In this document: piece after piece, positions 1-11,660 of the stretch
Layout of the letters: every line of letters begins with the position of its first letter
Numbering within the stretch: position 1 is the stretch's first letter
Source: Siderastrea radians
Lineage: Eukaryota; Cnidaria; Anthozoa; Scleractinia; Rhizangiidae
Length of the DNA stretch: 64,000 bases
Direction: 5' to 3'
Assembly (NCBI GenBank): GCA_964017195.1
Contig: OZ024897.1
Location: forward strand, 6,490,360-6,554,359
Notes under the pieces: generated by a model
What the model was told of the DNA's origin: nothing
Database searches by the model: none
Seen by the model: the letters and a program-made list of their open reading frames with translations, nothing else
Position numbers and translations under genes: made by a program

Positions 1-1832
1 CCCCCCCCCCCCATGACTTTTCTAATGGTCCGTCCCTTAACTCACACGTGCTTATTATCAATTATTTGGCTGATCATATTCCCTGTCGGCCATATTCACT
101 ACACTGATTCAGTGGTTTGAAGTAGGCCTCTTATTCGCCTCTAAGGCCCATGAAAAACCCAAAGCTAAATTTCCGGCAGCTGAAAACAACCATGTTATAT
201 TTTCACTATGTTAGCCCGGCAATGCCCATCGTGATTGCGTACGGGGAAATGTTTTGCGTGCTTCCCGGCTTACATCGCCGCTCAAAAATGCCAAGATTTA
301 CCCGAGATTTCCTATCACTCAACGCTTGCACCTTCTAAAATTACTCGGTACGTCACAGAGATTTGTAATTTGAACGCGGTTCGGAGTATGTAGTAATTGT
401 TGTACTAGCTTCCCATTGCAACTGGACCGAACGTGCAACCAAACATTATATACTGTAAAAATTGAGGCGTGTTACATGTTTTGCTGCTTGAAAATGGGAT
501 AAGAAACGCCACTAGTTTTGGACCAGCCTTCTTCCCAGAATAACGCGCGCAAGTTTCGTATGTTCTTTTCGACAGTAGCAGTGAGTCGATTGTCTTCGCT
601 TCTACCAGGTAAAGAAGCACTTATATTTGTTCAAATTCTCCCGGAAACTTTAAAATTAATTATTTCATGCCGGGTTTCTATTGCACAAATTGTGCCTTCT
701 AACATGTTTCACGACTCTGTCGGGGAATTTTGACCGATATATCCATCGTAAACGAAACAAATTTGCAAATTTAGCAATAAGAACTGTTCATAACATCACT
801 TCACTCATTCTGAAAGGCTGCCTATTCAGTTGGCAACCGGAAACTGCCTTTCACTGATTCATTCAGTTGGTGCAATACTTGAAAGAGCACATGGAATTTT
901 CTCGCGTGTTTTCTAAAACAACTTGGTTTTCACTCTGGAAAACATACGGTGTATTTGTTTATGTGATTTAGTTACGGCCATGGTCACTGACGGTGGCCTG
1001 GTCTGTCTCTAAGCACGAGATTGAGGAGTGACTTCGTGGTGTGATCGTGCGATAGAGACAACAAAAGCACGGGTGAGATATTCAAACTTATTTCCCTGCA
1101 CATTTCAATTTAGAATTCCTCTTCAAGCTGATCCCACCTTTTCAGTTTCTAATGATTTCAAACTATTTGACAATGTATATATTAATTATTTGGTCACATT
1201 ATAGCTAGCTGAGCTGTTGCATGGCCGAGACACCATAAACAATCTCTGAATTCCAAGCATGGTTTGTTTAATAACATATTCCAGCCTCATAAATCAGTTC
1301 AATTTATTTCAGTGCACTACATCATTACTAAGCTTTTACAGGGTAGTATTTCAGTGAAACTGGGAACCGTTTATCAGTTGAAAGCAATTTCGGTTGTTTT
1401 TCTTGAAGTTCCCGGCCGCGATCAGAGATTTGAGAGTTACTTCAGAAATTAGTTCAACTCATTTTAATACGCCATATTATTATTTACAGGGTCGTCTTTT
1501 AGTAAAGGTGGCACACATTTACTAGGGTAATTTTAGTTGCTTATTCTTGAAGTGCCTAGATGAAATTTGTCATGAGCCTCTACTGTCGATCGCCATGTGC
1601 TAAATCGATTATAGCAAACTAAAAATATTGAAATCACGGTAGTGATTTCAGTCAATGGATGAAGGAAAGAATTCATAATCACGCTCTATTTGTTCCGTTC
1701 ACGCTAGGTTCCGTACACATGGGTTCACGCCATGTTATTGTCTGCAGGTCTTTACCTGTAACTCCCAGCATCCTTGTCCGTAATTGACCATAATTGGAAA
1801 AAAAATTGCTTTGCAAAAATTTGGAAAAAGCA

Positions 1833-2096
1833 ACAGCAGCACCTGAAAGAAGAGTTCAAACTCCAGGACTTCATCCAAAAACATAAAAGTCAGAAGCATC
1901 TTCTACAGCATAAAAATAGCACCACAGGAGCGTACTGCCCAATAGCTTTCTTCCAAATCCATTCACATGGCAACATAGTAGGATTCCATTCACAGGCTTA
2001 AAAATTACATCCACCTTTTACAGCATAACAAACGCCCCTACCAGAAAGCCGGGTACTGCTCTTGAAATCGCTTTCATACTTTGGAACATCAGCCAG
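1833..2096 (+). repeat. Diverged copies of the 106-bp repeat family
   Basis: About two and a half degraded copies of the 106-bp unit. The recognisable pieces are a block like CAGCACCACAGGAAAGTACT, then CTTTCATTTGAATGG, then GGATTTCATCCACAGACTC and TTAGAACCACC. Here they read GCACCACAGGAGCGTACTG and GGATTCCATTCACAGGCTT. This is the most diverged of the family's arrays in the window. Confidence 0.6.
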
Positions 2097-2887
2097 AGAC
2101 TTAACGCTTATGCGCAGAGTAAACGACTCTATTTATACAGGTTGGCCCAGTCAACTCTAAAGCCGGTATCCATAGGTTCCCTGTGCAACCACAGTACTCG
2201 AGTCTAGTTAAGAACTAACATTGCGAGTGAGTTTTAATGAATAGACAAGAGGCACGAAAATGCCAAAATTAGCACGGTAAACCGGTTATGTCTCTCTGTG
2301 AAAACGTCTTTATCTGAGTTATTTCCGACTCAAACAGACAACAAAATGCACGCTAATTATAATTCGTGATTACAAATCGAAGCTTTGAGACCAAAGAAAA
2401 TGTTTGCGTTTGTCATAAAGAAAATAAGTTTAAGTTAGAGCCATAATTAACGCTTTTGATTCCTAAACCAATATATTTGGCTGAGATTAAAACATTCCTA
2501 AAGGTAAGCAAATGTGGAAGATGAAATTTTCGGAAATCACACAAGAAACTACGCCGAAAAGCGATGCTCATGAATTGTATAAAAAGATACATCAGTTTCG
2601 TACAAGCTTTCCACTTCACTGCGAAAATGGTTGGGTTTAAATCCGTCGTTGTCGTTCGGAGAGATTAGTTAGAATAGCAACTTAGAGTGTCTGTCTTTAG
2701 GTTTATTATTAAAGCTTATTTCCGGCGATCAAAACGGTCTCATCCTTTTCTTAAACCCCATTCGCCTGGTGTTCTGCCTCGTAGGGTGCTAGCCTCCAGA
2801 CAATAACAGTTTTAGTCTCAAGTGCCTGAATTCCAAATTGGAAAAAAGAAAATCGCAATTTTCATTTCGCAAACTGTTCAAAAATTA

Positions 2888-3250
2888 AACAGCACCACAG
2901 AAAAACACCGCTTAATGGCTGCCATTTGAATGGTTACATATAAGGATTTCATCCACAGACTCAAAAGTTAGATCAACTTGTCTAGCGCAATGAACAGTGC
3001 CACAATAAATTTTGTAGCTTTCATTTGAATGGTCGCACTTTAGAATTTCCTAATCATCCACACAATCAAAAGTTAGACCAGCCACCTTCTACAACACAAC
3101 AAACAGCACCACCGGAAAGTATGAAGCAATAGCTTTCATTTAAATTGCCACTCTTCAATATTGCATTCAGTTCACAAGGCGTGACAACAGCACCAAAGGA
3201 ATGCACGGCGTTCAGCCCTCGATAGCTTTTTGAGACGGTCACACTTCAGG
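2888..3250 (+). repeat. 106-bp tandem repeat array
   Basis: Three to four diverged copies of the 106-bp unit, recognisable from CAGCACCACAG, CATTTGAATGG and ATTTCATCCACAGACTC blocks in regular order. Orientation matches the arrays at 16.3, 18.4 and 42.2 kb. Confidence 0.7.
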
Positions 3251-5008
3251 AAATATCACGTACTTAAACCATTGACTGATTCAGGTTAGGTCTTCTTTCT
3301 ATAAGGGCTATTAAATAGCACACAAAGAAAACAATCGACGTCTTAGCTGTGGAAAACATGAAACGATAATTAAGCCAGACTCGACCCGCCACATGTCGAA
3401 TTCTTTAGATCTCTTTAGCCTTGTCGAGCAACACCTGCGATGAAGCCGCACACTTTCTCCTCAGTACTGTTCGCTACCCGGATTTTAATCTACATTGTTT
3501 TGATTTTTTGCTCAAACATCCTGAAAATGTTCGACCACTTAGAAAGGAACGTTCTTGTCTGCCTTATCTAGTAACTGAATACTTACTACACTACAAAGAC
3601 ATGTATTCGGAGAAAAGCTTTAGATTGGAGGTTTAGATAAGAAGCTAACCAACGAACTGTGTTTTCCTCTGTCTTTGTCTTAGCGGAGTTAAACGGAACA
3701 TTTGAATCGAGTCTCCTTCACAAAATTGACAGTTTCAAAGCTTAAAAAGCGGGATTGTGGAAACGCATGCATCTTTATCAGTTTCTCCTTTATAGAGGAA
3801 AGGTTAAGTTTGCCAATGTCAACCTACTTGTTTTGAATTACAGCAATTTGTTGTAATAAGCGTTATCAACATTTTTCACCAATTTTAAAAACGCAAGGCG
3901 CTTGAATTTCCGTGCAAAATTTTAACTCGAAGATTGTTTTAAATGACTCGAAAAACTAAAGTTGTAAGCTTACTAATATGTAATTAACTGGTAAAACTAC
4001 TTGAGGATTCCATACTCCTGTTTGTTTATTGAAAATGTTCACGAATTCTTAACATTCGTTCCGAGCACTTAGCCGGCTTTTATGGGGAATTCCCATTTCA
4101 AGTGGACTTTTGTCACTCACAGACAGCGGTTTAATAAACGCAAAAAATAAACCAACAGGTCAAAACCACTTCCGGTGTCCGTCTCAAAACGTCCACCAAC
4201 CTGAAGTTTGTTTGAAAACATTGCAAAAAAAAGGAGTGGCAAGCCAAATTTTACGGGAGTAAAATTGGTGGCTAGCAGTTACTGTACTCAACGTAAAATG
4301 CTGGAGAGTTAAATAAAAGGATTTATCACGATCTGTCTGTTCTTTGCCTTACAATTCTTGGTAAAATTCTGGTAAGAACAGCGCGCGTGTTGCACCTGCT
4401 GCCGAGGCTGCTTACTCAGTTATGTCCAACCGCTGACTCCATCATTCTGGGAGTGTGTGCTCAAGCTATTTTCTTTCATTGCAATAAAAGGATCGGAAAC
4501 TCTAAGGATTAACAACGGAAAATGTATTTAAGCTTCTCAAAATTTAATATTTCCTCCTTTGATGCGTTCTGTGTGTCTTTTCTTTTTTAGATTAATAAAT
4601 TGATCCACGTGTCCGGACTTTAATAAGTTCTTGTTTATAAGGAAATTTGTGTGAGGGGGCTTTAAATAGGGGGGGGGGGGTTGGATTAAGGGTCCTTTAT
4701 TATCAAGGCGAAGAAACTATTAAAGAATACTTTCATTTAATCCTCCTTTTCACGTATATTTCTTGCCTATTCATTTCGTTTTGATGCTAGCCTTTGCCTT
4801 AAAAACGCAACAAAAAAGCTTTTGTCAAAAAGACAGATGAAATAAGAGTTAAGGAACGTTACAGTTTTCAGTGTGACTAAGATATGGTCTCCGAAGAATT
4901 TTAATTCCATGATTGCCTTTCAAGGAGAATTCTTTCAATAACCCATTATTTGGTTACCACTAATTGCATTAGTATTATTTGACAGTTTATGTTACGTTGC
5001 TTACAGAT

Positions 5009-5085
5009 ATGTCGTCTGAGGAAGACTCAGGAAATATGCCAGCACAAGTAAGCAGTGAGGAGCAAGTGGCGGCGTCTTCGTCTGA
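5009..5085 (+). CDS. Candidate start exon of the giant coiled-coil protein
   Basis: A short exon with an acceptor (TTGCTTACAG, ending 5006), a two-base leader, an ATG at 5009, 25 complete codons and two extra bases before a strong donor GTGAGTAC at 5086. It encodes an acidic Ser/Glu-rich start (MSSEEDSGNMPAQ...). The two leftover bases GA join the single C left over at the acceptor of the 10-kb exon (28236) to give GAC. The frame then runs straight into the coiled-coil reading frame with no stop. Total coding length is then a whole number of codons (3,712 with the stop). The large exon has no in-frame ATG before 28399, although its first 54 codons look protein-coding, so an upstream start exon is needed. 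It could instead be an unrelated exon with matching phase, and further small exons may lie between. Confidence 0.6.
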
Positions 5086-5273
5086 GTGAGTACAAAAAGA
5101 TTTCTAACTTAACTTAGCATGCAGATAACTTCAACATATGGGCAACCCGTCAAAATTTTAAAGATTACGTCGAACGTTCCAAGATTGCACGTTCTGTTTG
5201 AAGCACTGAGGCCATTAGCCATAAAGAGAAGCTACGTCTTCTTCTTTACCTCATCTTAGTAAAGTACGTAGAC

Positions 5274-5575
5274 TAAGCTTTTTAAAAGACTACATAAATG
5301 CAAATAACCCTTAGCTACAAAAGAACAAGTTCCAATTCACATAGAAAAGTCATTGTAAGGCATTCCGTCGGCTCTTTTTAATCCAGGCCCAGAAAAATCA
5401 TAACAAGAAACGGGTGCTGTAAGCTTTTTCAGACTACAGGCTACATAAATGTAAATAACCGTTAGCTATAAAAGAGCAATTTCCAGTCCACATACAAGTG
5501 TTCTGTAAGGCATTTGGTCTGCTGTTTTTAATCCAGGCCCTGAAAAATCATAATAAGAAAAGGGTGCTGTGAGCT
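5274..5575. repeat. Tandem duplication, about 150 bp unit
   Basis: Two adjacent copies (about 5274-5423 and 5424-5575) share blocks in the same order: TAAGCTTTTT, GACTACATAAATG, AATAACC, GTAAGGCATT, TTTTTAATCCAGGCCC and AAAAATCATAA. They differ at scattered positions, so the duplication is old. No coding role is seen. Confidence 0.75.
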
Positions 5576-7672
5576 TTTTCAACGACTTTCAGCATAACGT
5601 TTCGAGTTTTACATGAAAGGATGCTTTGTTAATAACCGACAAGCTCTTCAGGTAGATATCTAATAACTTGAAGTCCCAGCTCTAGCTGAGATATGTTGGT
5701 AAGATACTTTATTTAAATAGCAAGACAACTTCCCCTTATCTTACTGACTTGACTATTTTACACTTATTTCACGAAATATGGTTGTGCACACACTCAACGC
5801 TAATGGGGCACCGCTGCTGGATTATGAGCAATTTGAAACATAACCAAGAAAAAAACATTTTATGGGCATTTTCCTCTATTCAGTAAGTAATTTCTCTATT
5901 AATAGCATAAGAGCTACTTAAGCTGGTCATGAATGTCTTGGGACGTTTCACCTCTTTGATCATTTTGACGACAAATGATCTTTTTATCCAGCTACCCCAT
6001 TTATTCCCCAGTTAATTAGATGTTAGTTTTTCTCTACCCAACCTGGCCATGATATTGCAACATTTGTTTAGGGAGGGGTAAAGGAGGGAAGGGGGATGGT
6101 TCACTGAAAGGAAGGAGTGACATTTTTCCTTCGATGAAATCAATGGCAACTTCGTATTCTGTTTAAGGTCCAAAGGGCGTTTGGCAGCACTGAAGTCAAT
6201 GAACCAATCAGTGCGCTTGTTGGCTCATATCTAAGGGATGTCTCAGTGGGTTATAAATATTGATATCATGACGACAAATTAGATGATGATCACTGTCGGA
6301 GCTTAAAAGGTTAATTAAACAATGCGAAAATTTGAACACTACCAAAAGTTGATAATAAGTGGTTTAGTAGATGGATAATCAATGGGGAAGTGTTACAAGG
6401 GTCAAAACTTTAAACTGCAACCTAAAGCTCTTCCTGAGATTGTCTAGTGTGTGAGTGAGGAAATGAATCACTTTCATAATGTAGCACAAATCTAATATCT
6501 CACAGGACCTCGTACTGTGCAAATTGGCCAAAAATACTTGAATGATAAACATTCCACAGACTGACAGTCTGAGGAATTTGTTGTGTAAGGATTTTTGCTG
6601 GTTTTCATGTGACGTCCTCAAAATTCTAAAACGTAAACTAAGGCCACCACAAAGCTGCAAGAGAAGTTTCATGTCAATATATTGCTTCGTTTTGCAAATG
6701 ATCAGTTTGAAATTCCATCAAATTCGTGGAAGCTCATAACACAGGAATTCTCATTCGCATTACTTTTCAATTGTCAAGTACCTTAATAATGTAAAAAAAA
6801 ATCACCTCCATAAATGTGAAGAGAAACTAGAAATGTTGATTTCATTAGCTGCCTCATCTCTTGTGCTGACTTTGATAGCCGGCCGCCATATTGTTGCCCC
6901 AAGGAGGGACACTAACATGGCGGACGCTTACTGTGTCTGAAAATTATTTTCTCGATAACTTTGTTCTAAAGAGTACTATAGACCCAGAAATTGTTGTTGT
7001 TGTTTGTTTTTAGCTACCGTTTAACCCGTTTGTTTCTGAATATTACTCGTGCAAGCAAACTCGTTTTATCATAACGATGAAAACCAAGGACATGTACATC
7101 ACTCTAAGATACAAGCCTCTTGCCATCTATCGTTCAGTATCTAGATTCGGTTTACAAAAGCAAATGAAACAGCCCCCACCCATGGTCAGAAACTTTATTC
7201 GAACATGGCAATCTTGCATCTTTACTCATCGTAAACATGTTTACTCGACCACTAGACTATTTTTCTGTAATTTTAAAAACTGATTATTATAATTCACTAT
7301 TATATGCTGATATGCCGACGCGTTAGATAATTCTAGTTTGCTTAGTTTTCGACAATTTAAGTTGGCGAAAAGCGAGACTTCAGTATTTTGTACAAGAGAG
7401 GTTTTGTTTAGTCTACCTTTTAATTGCTATCATCTTATTAAACTTTGTTGAAAAGATATGCTAATTTGGTATTCAAACTATTACTAACAAGCGAAGACAG
7501 CTGAGATAAAAAAAAATCGTTGACATATTTTTTGAAAAATTAACCTTGGAAGTTGTCCAAAAAACTTTGAAAAAACTCATCCTGGAAGAAATGTTTTCAC
7601 GAAACGCGAGTCGATGAAAGTTGCTGTCATTAAATTTTCACCTTTCAATTACGTCTTAGACTCTTCGATTGT

Positions 7673-7943
7673 CAGGTTCTCATATGCCGCCGAACTACCT
7701 GCGAGATAGCCGCCGGTAGTGCCTGGGATACTTTTCCAACATACGAGAACATCCGTCGCCGGCAACAACAACCATCGAAGACCTTTACCGCCGTCGTGCC
7801 TGCGAAGTTGAACTTCGCAGGCTTGCCGGCGTAAAGGCTTGCGATGGTTGTTATGCCGGCGCCGCATGTTCTCAAATGGGAACAGTATCCCACGCAGTAC
7901 CAGCAGCTATGTCGCAGGTAGTTCGGCGGCATATGAGAGCCAG
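7673..7943. mobile_element. Foldback (palindromic) inverted-repeat element
   Basis: The two ends are inverted copies: the 26-base stretch starting CTCATATGCCGCCGAACTAC on the left is matched exactly by its reverse complement on the right, and the match extends outward with one or two mismatches into CAGGTT/AGCCAGG. Inside, GCCTGCGAAGTT and AACTTCGCAGGC face each other around a single central base, with further partly paired sequence (CGCCGGCAACAACAACCATCG against CGATGGTTGTTATGCCGGCG). The whole 270 bp would fold into one long hairpin. GC content is well above its surroundings. It has no coding capacity and fits a non-autonomous foldback transposon. Confidence 0.85.
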
Positions 7944-8412
7944 GCTTAAAAGCTTCGGACTTTACAATATAGGAGCTATCTAATGGTTTGTTTAATCCGT
8001 TGCACACATTCCTTTTTGAAATTATTGAAGAAGAAGTTACGATGAACGTGTTACCTTTGGATGCTTTTTCGGTGCTTAACAATCAGAACGTAGGTATTTC
8101 CTTGGTGTTTTTTTTTTTCGAAACACTCGGAGTATGTCTCCTTAAAGGCGCCCAAGTAAAACTATTATTTTAGGGTCAGCTCCTCTAGTTTGAAGCTTTT
8201 CTGTGGTTAAAACAGCCCGACGTGAAGGCGCTTTATTCATCCCTGGTAAAATATAAGTAAACGAGCGGGCTTAACAAATCCGAAATGGGTCGTATAACGA
8301 GCATCACCCATGTAACAAATGGGCCATTATTCTGCTGATAAAGAGCAATAACAAAACTTTTGATTTTAGTAGTTAACACAATGGCCCTTGGAACTCAGTT
8401 TTGTGACTGAAG

Positions 8413-8616
8413 CCTTCACTCCCAGAGTCAGTTATGGAGACATTAAGGTGGTTCTAACTTCTGAGTCTCTCGATGAAATCCTATAGTGTTACATTCAAAT
8501 GAAACCTCGTTAGCCTTACTTTCACATGGTACTATTTATATTTAAGTATTTTACAAAGTGAAATTTGGGATTCGTCTTGAATTTTGATTTTAGGCACTGT
8601 TGGGAGTGAAAGGGTT
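8413..8616 (-). mobile_element. Short element with CACTCCC ends and one 106-bp repeat unit
   Basis: The left end reads TTCACTCCCAGAGTCAG and the right end TTGGGAGTGAAAGGG, an inverted pair. Inside, one reversed copy of the 106-bp repeat is recognisable (TTCTAACTTCTGAGTCT, GATGAAATCC, CATTCAAATGAAA). The same ends enclose a multi-copy array at 42.2 kb, so this looks like a short member of the same family. Confidence 0.6.
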
Positions 8617-8813
8617 AAGCACAAAAAGATCTTTGCATCTTACTGAAACCTCAACCCTGTGAATACATCCACCTCTCGTCGTTCACCGCCTCGGGCGCTT
8701 CACGACGACCGTGTAAATTTGACTAAACCAAATGGCTCAACTTTTCTTTGCTAAGCTGGCCAAAGCACATTTTTCACAAGGTTTGAAAAATTCCCTATTC
8801 AAGGAAACTTGAA

Positions 8814-9100
8814 GCGCCACCATATGGAAGTTCTGTTCGACTGCTTTCAATTGAATCGTCACATCCACAGTCTAGCAAGCTAGAACCATCCCATGCAACA
8901 AAATAAACAGCACCACAGGAAAGTACTGCATAGAAGTTTTCATTTGAATGGTCACACTTCAGGATTTCATCCACAGTCTCAAAAGTTAGGACCACCTTGT
9001 ACAGCATAATAAACAGCACCACAGGAAAGAACAGCTCAATAGCTCAGTTTCTTCTGAATGGTCACACTTTACGATTTCATCCACAAACTCAAAATATAAA
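8814..9100 (+). repeat. 106-bp tandem repeat array
   Basis: Nearly three units in tandem, with well preserved blocks AACAGCACCACAGGAAAG, CATTTGAATGGTCACACTT and GGATTTCATCCACA. Orientation is forward. No gene overlaps it. Confidence 0.8.
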
Positions 9101-10319
9101 GCTCCCTGACTCAAGGTGTAGCTCTTGGACAAAAAGGGACAACTTTATTCAGATTCCTCAAATAGCTGTTTTTCAGCATCAAGAGAAAGCAGTGTTCGTA
9201 GGTTAAAAGATCATAGTGTTTTAAGTTCAGCTCGATCGCGTGCAGACAGTTTCAGCTGTCGTTAATACAATAGCTTTAAAACTTAGGTACAGACAATAGT
9301 GAAAAGTATTTCGAAAATGTGCGTGACCGTATCATTATCCACTACTTTGTCGAATGCAGGTTGGTCGATCTTTTCCAAGGTGAAACGTCAAGGTCCAGTT
9401 ACTCGAGCTAATTTTTCTTGCACATTTTCAACCCAAAGCTTCTGTGAAAACTGACACTTTGCTCCCGGCCATGAAATTGCGAACAACGACTCAAAGGTGA
9501 AACGCCACGGAAAAATCTCCAACCCCCAAGAAAGAGATTACTGTATACAAAGCCTCTTTGTTGCCAACTCAGTTTTCCGCACTTTGGCCCGTTCTGCTTC
9601 AATCCAAGAAAAGCGGGAAAAAGTGTCAGTTTCCTATTGCAGCTCGTTTGAGAATACAGTGTTAGAAAAGTTGGAGATGAGAAATAAAAAGAAAAATGGC
9701 TTGCGCTTACAGCACTAGAACCATCAAGGATAATTAAAACCTCTGTATGATGAGGTCATCGAAGCCTAGTACAACAAAACATGTTTAATTAAACTAGGCT
9801 TAACAAAATGAAATTCAGCAACAGAAAGCTGAATGACTAGTTTGAACAAAGAATTCAAGTGAACTTTCACTTGTTTTTCATTTGCACTAATTTCGCAGTA
9901 GAAAAAAATCAACAAACAACTTCTGCAAAGAAAACAGTTTTAAACCTTAAACAGCTTTTAAACGTGTTTAAGCTTTGGTGTGAATGGTGCACTAGTAAGC
10001 TGGAAAGTTAAAACTAGAAAATAACTTTGTTTCTATTCAATATGTCACTGTACGGTACGTATGCATCCAGGAGAGCTAACATCCTTAATGAGATTCACGA
10101 ATTAACAAAAGCTTGTTTTTGTTTTTGGCCTTGTTGTGGTGCTCTTTTATTTAGACACTTTTATTCAACACTTTGGTCAGAAGGTACGTAGCAGCTCTTA
10201 GGTTCGAAACTGAAATGTACGTCGACAAATTTATCAAGTGATCACGTTTTATTGACAAAATTCTACGATACAATCATTTATCATCGTACAAATAGCCGCC
10301 TTTGAAATCATTGATCCAC

Positions 10320-10520
10320 ATTGGTTTCCACATGATCGCTACGATCGTTACCAAAAAAAGTTGAGCGGTCGTTGCGACTTTGATCTGCTGGTTTCCATAT
10401 GATTGCTGTGAACGCTACGATCGCTAAAAAATGGTTTCCACATGATCGCAACAATTACTGGACGTTTTCTCCAGCGATCGCAGCGATCGTTCTGATAGTA
10501 GCGATCATATGGAAACCAGA
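10320..10520. mobile_element. GATCGC-rich palindromic element, copy 1
   Basis: A run of short alternating inverted motifs: TGGTTTCCACATGATCGC at the left, three internal TGGTTTCCAYATGAT motifs, and GCGATCATATGGAAACCAG at the right. ATCGCTACGATCG palindromes lie in between. It can fold at several scales and encodes nothing. A second member lies at 26963-27166. No clear target-site duplication was seen. Confidence 0.75.
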
Positions 10521-10944
10521 CAAGACAAGACACATTAAGTTCAGATCAGCCAACACGCTTGTCAGGTCACGTACGTCACGCCTGAACCAAGTCAATAGTA
10601 AATGATCTCGCTCACCGCGCGTCTTTCTTCGGCACAGTCACGCATATGGCACAAATATTTACATTGTTGTTACTGATGTTTTTCGCTTGCTAAAATGGCC
10701 ACATACTTTCACGTAAAGGGGTTGTTTCTTCGAAACCGTTTAATTGGATTTAAGTACAAGAAAAGTTTCAAAACTGTAGGAACTTTTCCGAGTCGATGAT
10801 CACTTCATACAAGTTTCCACCGTGCAAAAAGAAAGCAAATAAAAGACTAAAAGAGGTTTTCTTTTTTTTTTTTTTTTTTTACAAACTTCGCTACGTTTAG
10901 AACTCCAGAGTAGCTTCCAGTCGGTCTGTCACCTTTCATTTTTT

Positions 10945-11290
10945 TTAGTTCCTTGAGGAACAGAAGTCAATCGCTGACATCCGGATTGTTTTAATTGAAA
11001 ACACACACACAAGAAAAAGTGCTATGAGTAACGCTTAGAATTCACTGAGAGAAGTTGCTGGTCGATCAATTATTTTTCTATTAATTTTGAGTTCATTGAG
11101 GACATAAATCGATCGATGAGAAACGAAATTGTTATCATAGAAAACATATACACAAGAAAAAGTGCTCTCACAAACGCTTTGAGCTCACCGAGAGTAATTT
11201 ATGATATATCGATGGTTTTCCTTGTATTAACTTTTGAGTTCCTTGAGGAACATTTGCTATCAATGATAATTCAATCAGTTATTTTTTCAG
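10945..11290. repeat. Tandem repeat, about 143 bp unit, three copies
   Basis: The block AGTTCCTTGAGGAAC (or its variant AGTTCATTGAGGAC) recurs near 10948, 11091 and 11232. It is followed each time by an ATCGATG-like block, then by ACACAAGAAAAAGTGCT and a CACCGAGAG-like block in the first two copies. Period is about 143 bp. The copies are diverged. Confidence 0.65.
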
Positions 11291-11573
11291 TAGAAACCTT
11301 AATAAGCGCCATCGAATTGTTAATGCAAGAAAAAATATCAGGAAAGCGACTTTGTCGCCTCCGTGGGAAAAAGACTGGGGCCGAGATGCTGTGTTTAGTT
11401 TTAAAAGGAGCTTGTTGACCCATAATGACCCCTTTGGGGAGCAAAAAGAATACGGGCAAATTTTCCCACGGATGAAAGAAATTGTACAAAGCTAAGAGAA
11501 TAGGTATGTCGGTTATTTAACTACAACATACAACACCTCTTCCCTCTTAAAATGAACCGGGTATGATGTGGCG

Positions 11574-11660
11574 AGTCAGCACTGACAAAATCCTGAAGTT
11601 TCTTCGTTTAAATGAAAGCTATTGAGCTGCACTTCCCAGTGGCGTTGTTAGACTTCCACG
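11574..11660 (-). repeat. Fragment of the 106-bp repeat, reversed
   Basis: CAAAATCCTGAAGTTTC, AAATGAAAGCTATTGAGC and CACTTCCCAGTGGCG correspond to the reversed 106-bp unit, with parts missing. It is an isolated fragment. Confidence 0.5.

Larger units (their letters stand above)
1..5006. other. Upstream noncoding region of the giant coiled-coil gene
   Basis: No convincing coding exon is visible in these five kilobases. Open frames are short and have no recognisable domains. The window opens with a run of 12 C. There is a diverged tandem duplication near 1340-1560 (two copies of a block starting TTACAGGGT and ending TTCTTGAAGT), two patches of the 106-bp repeat family (listed separately), and a poly-G tract near 4670. 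The region should contain the promoter and any 5' untranslated exon of the gene whose ATG exon begins after the acceptor at 5006, but I could not place either. Confidence 0.5.
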
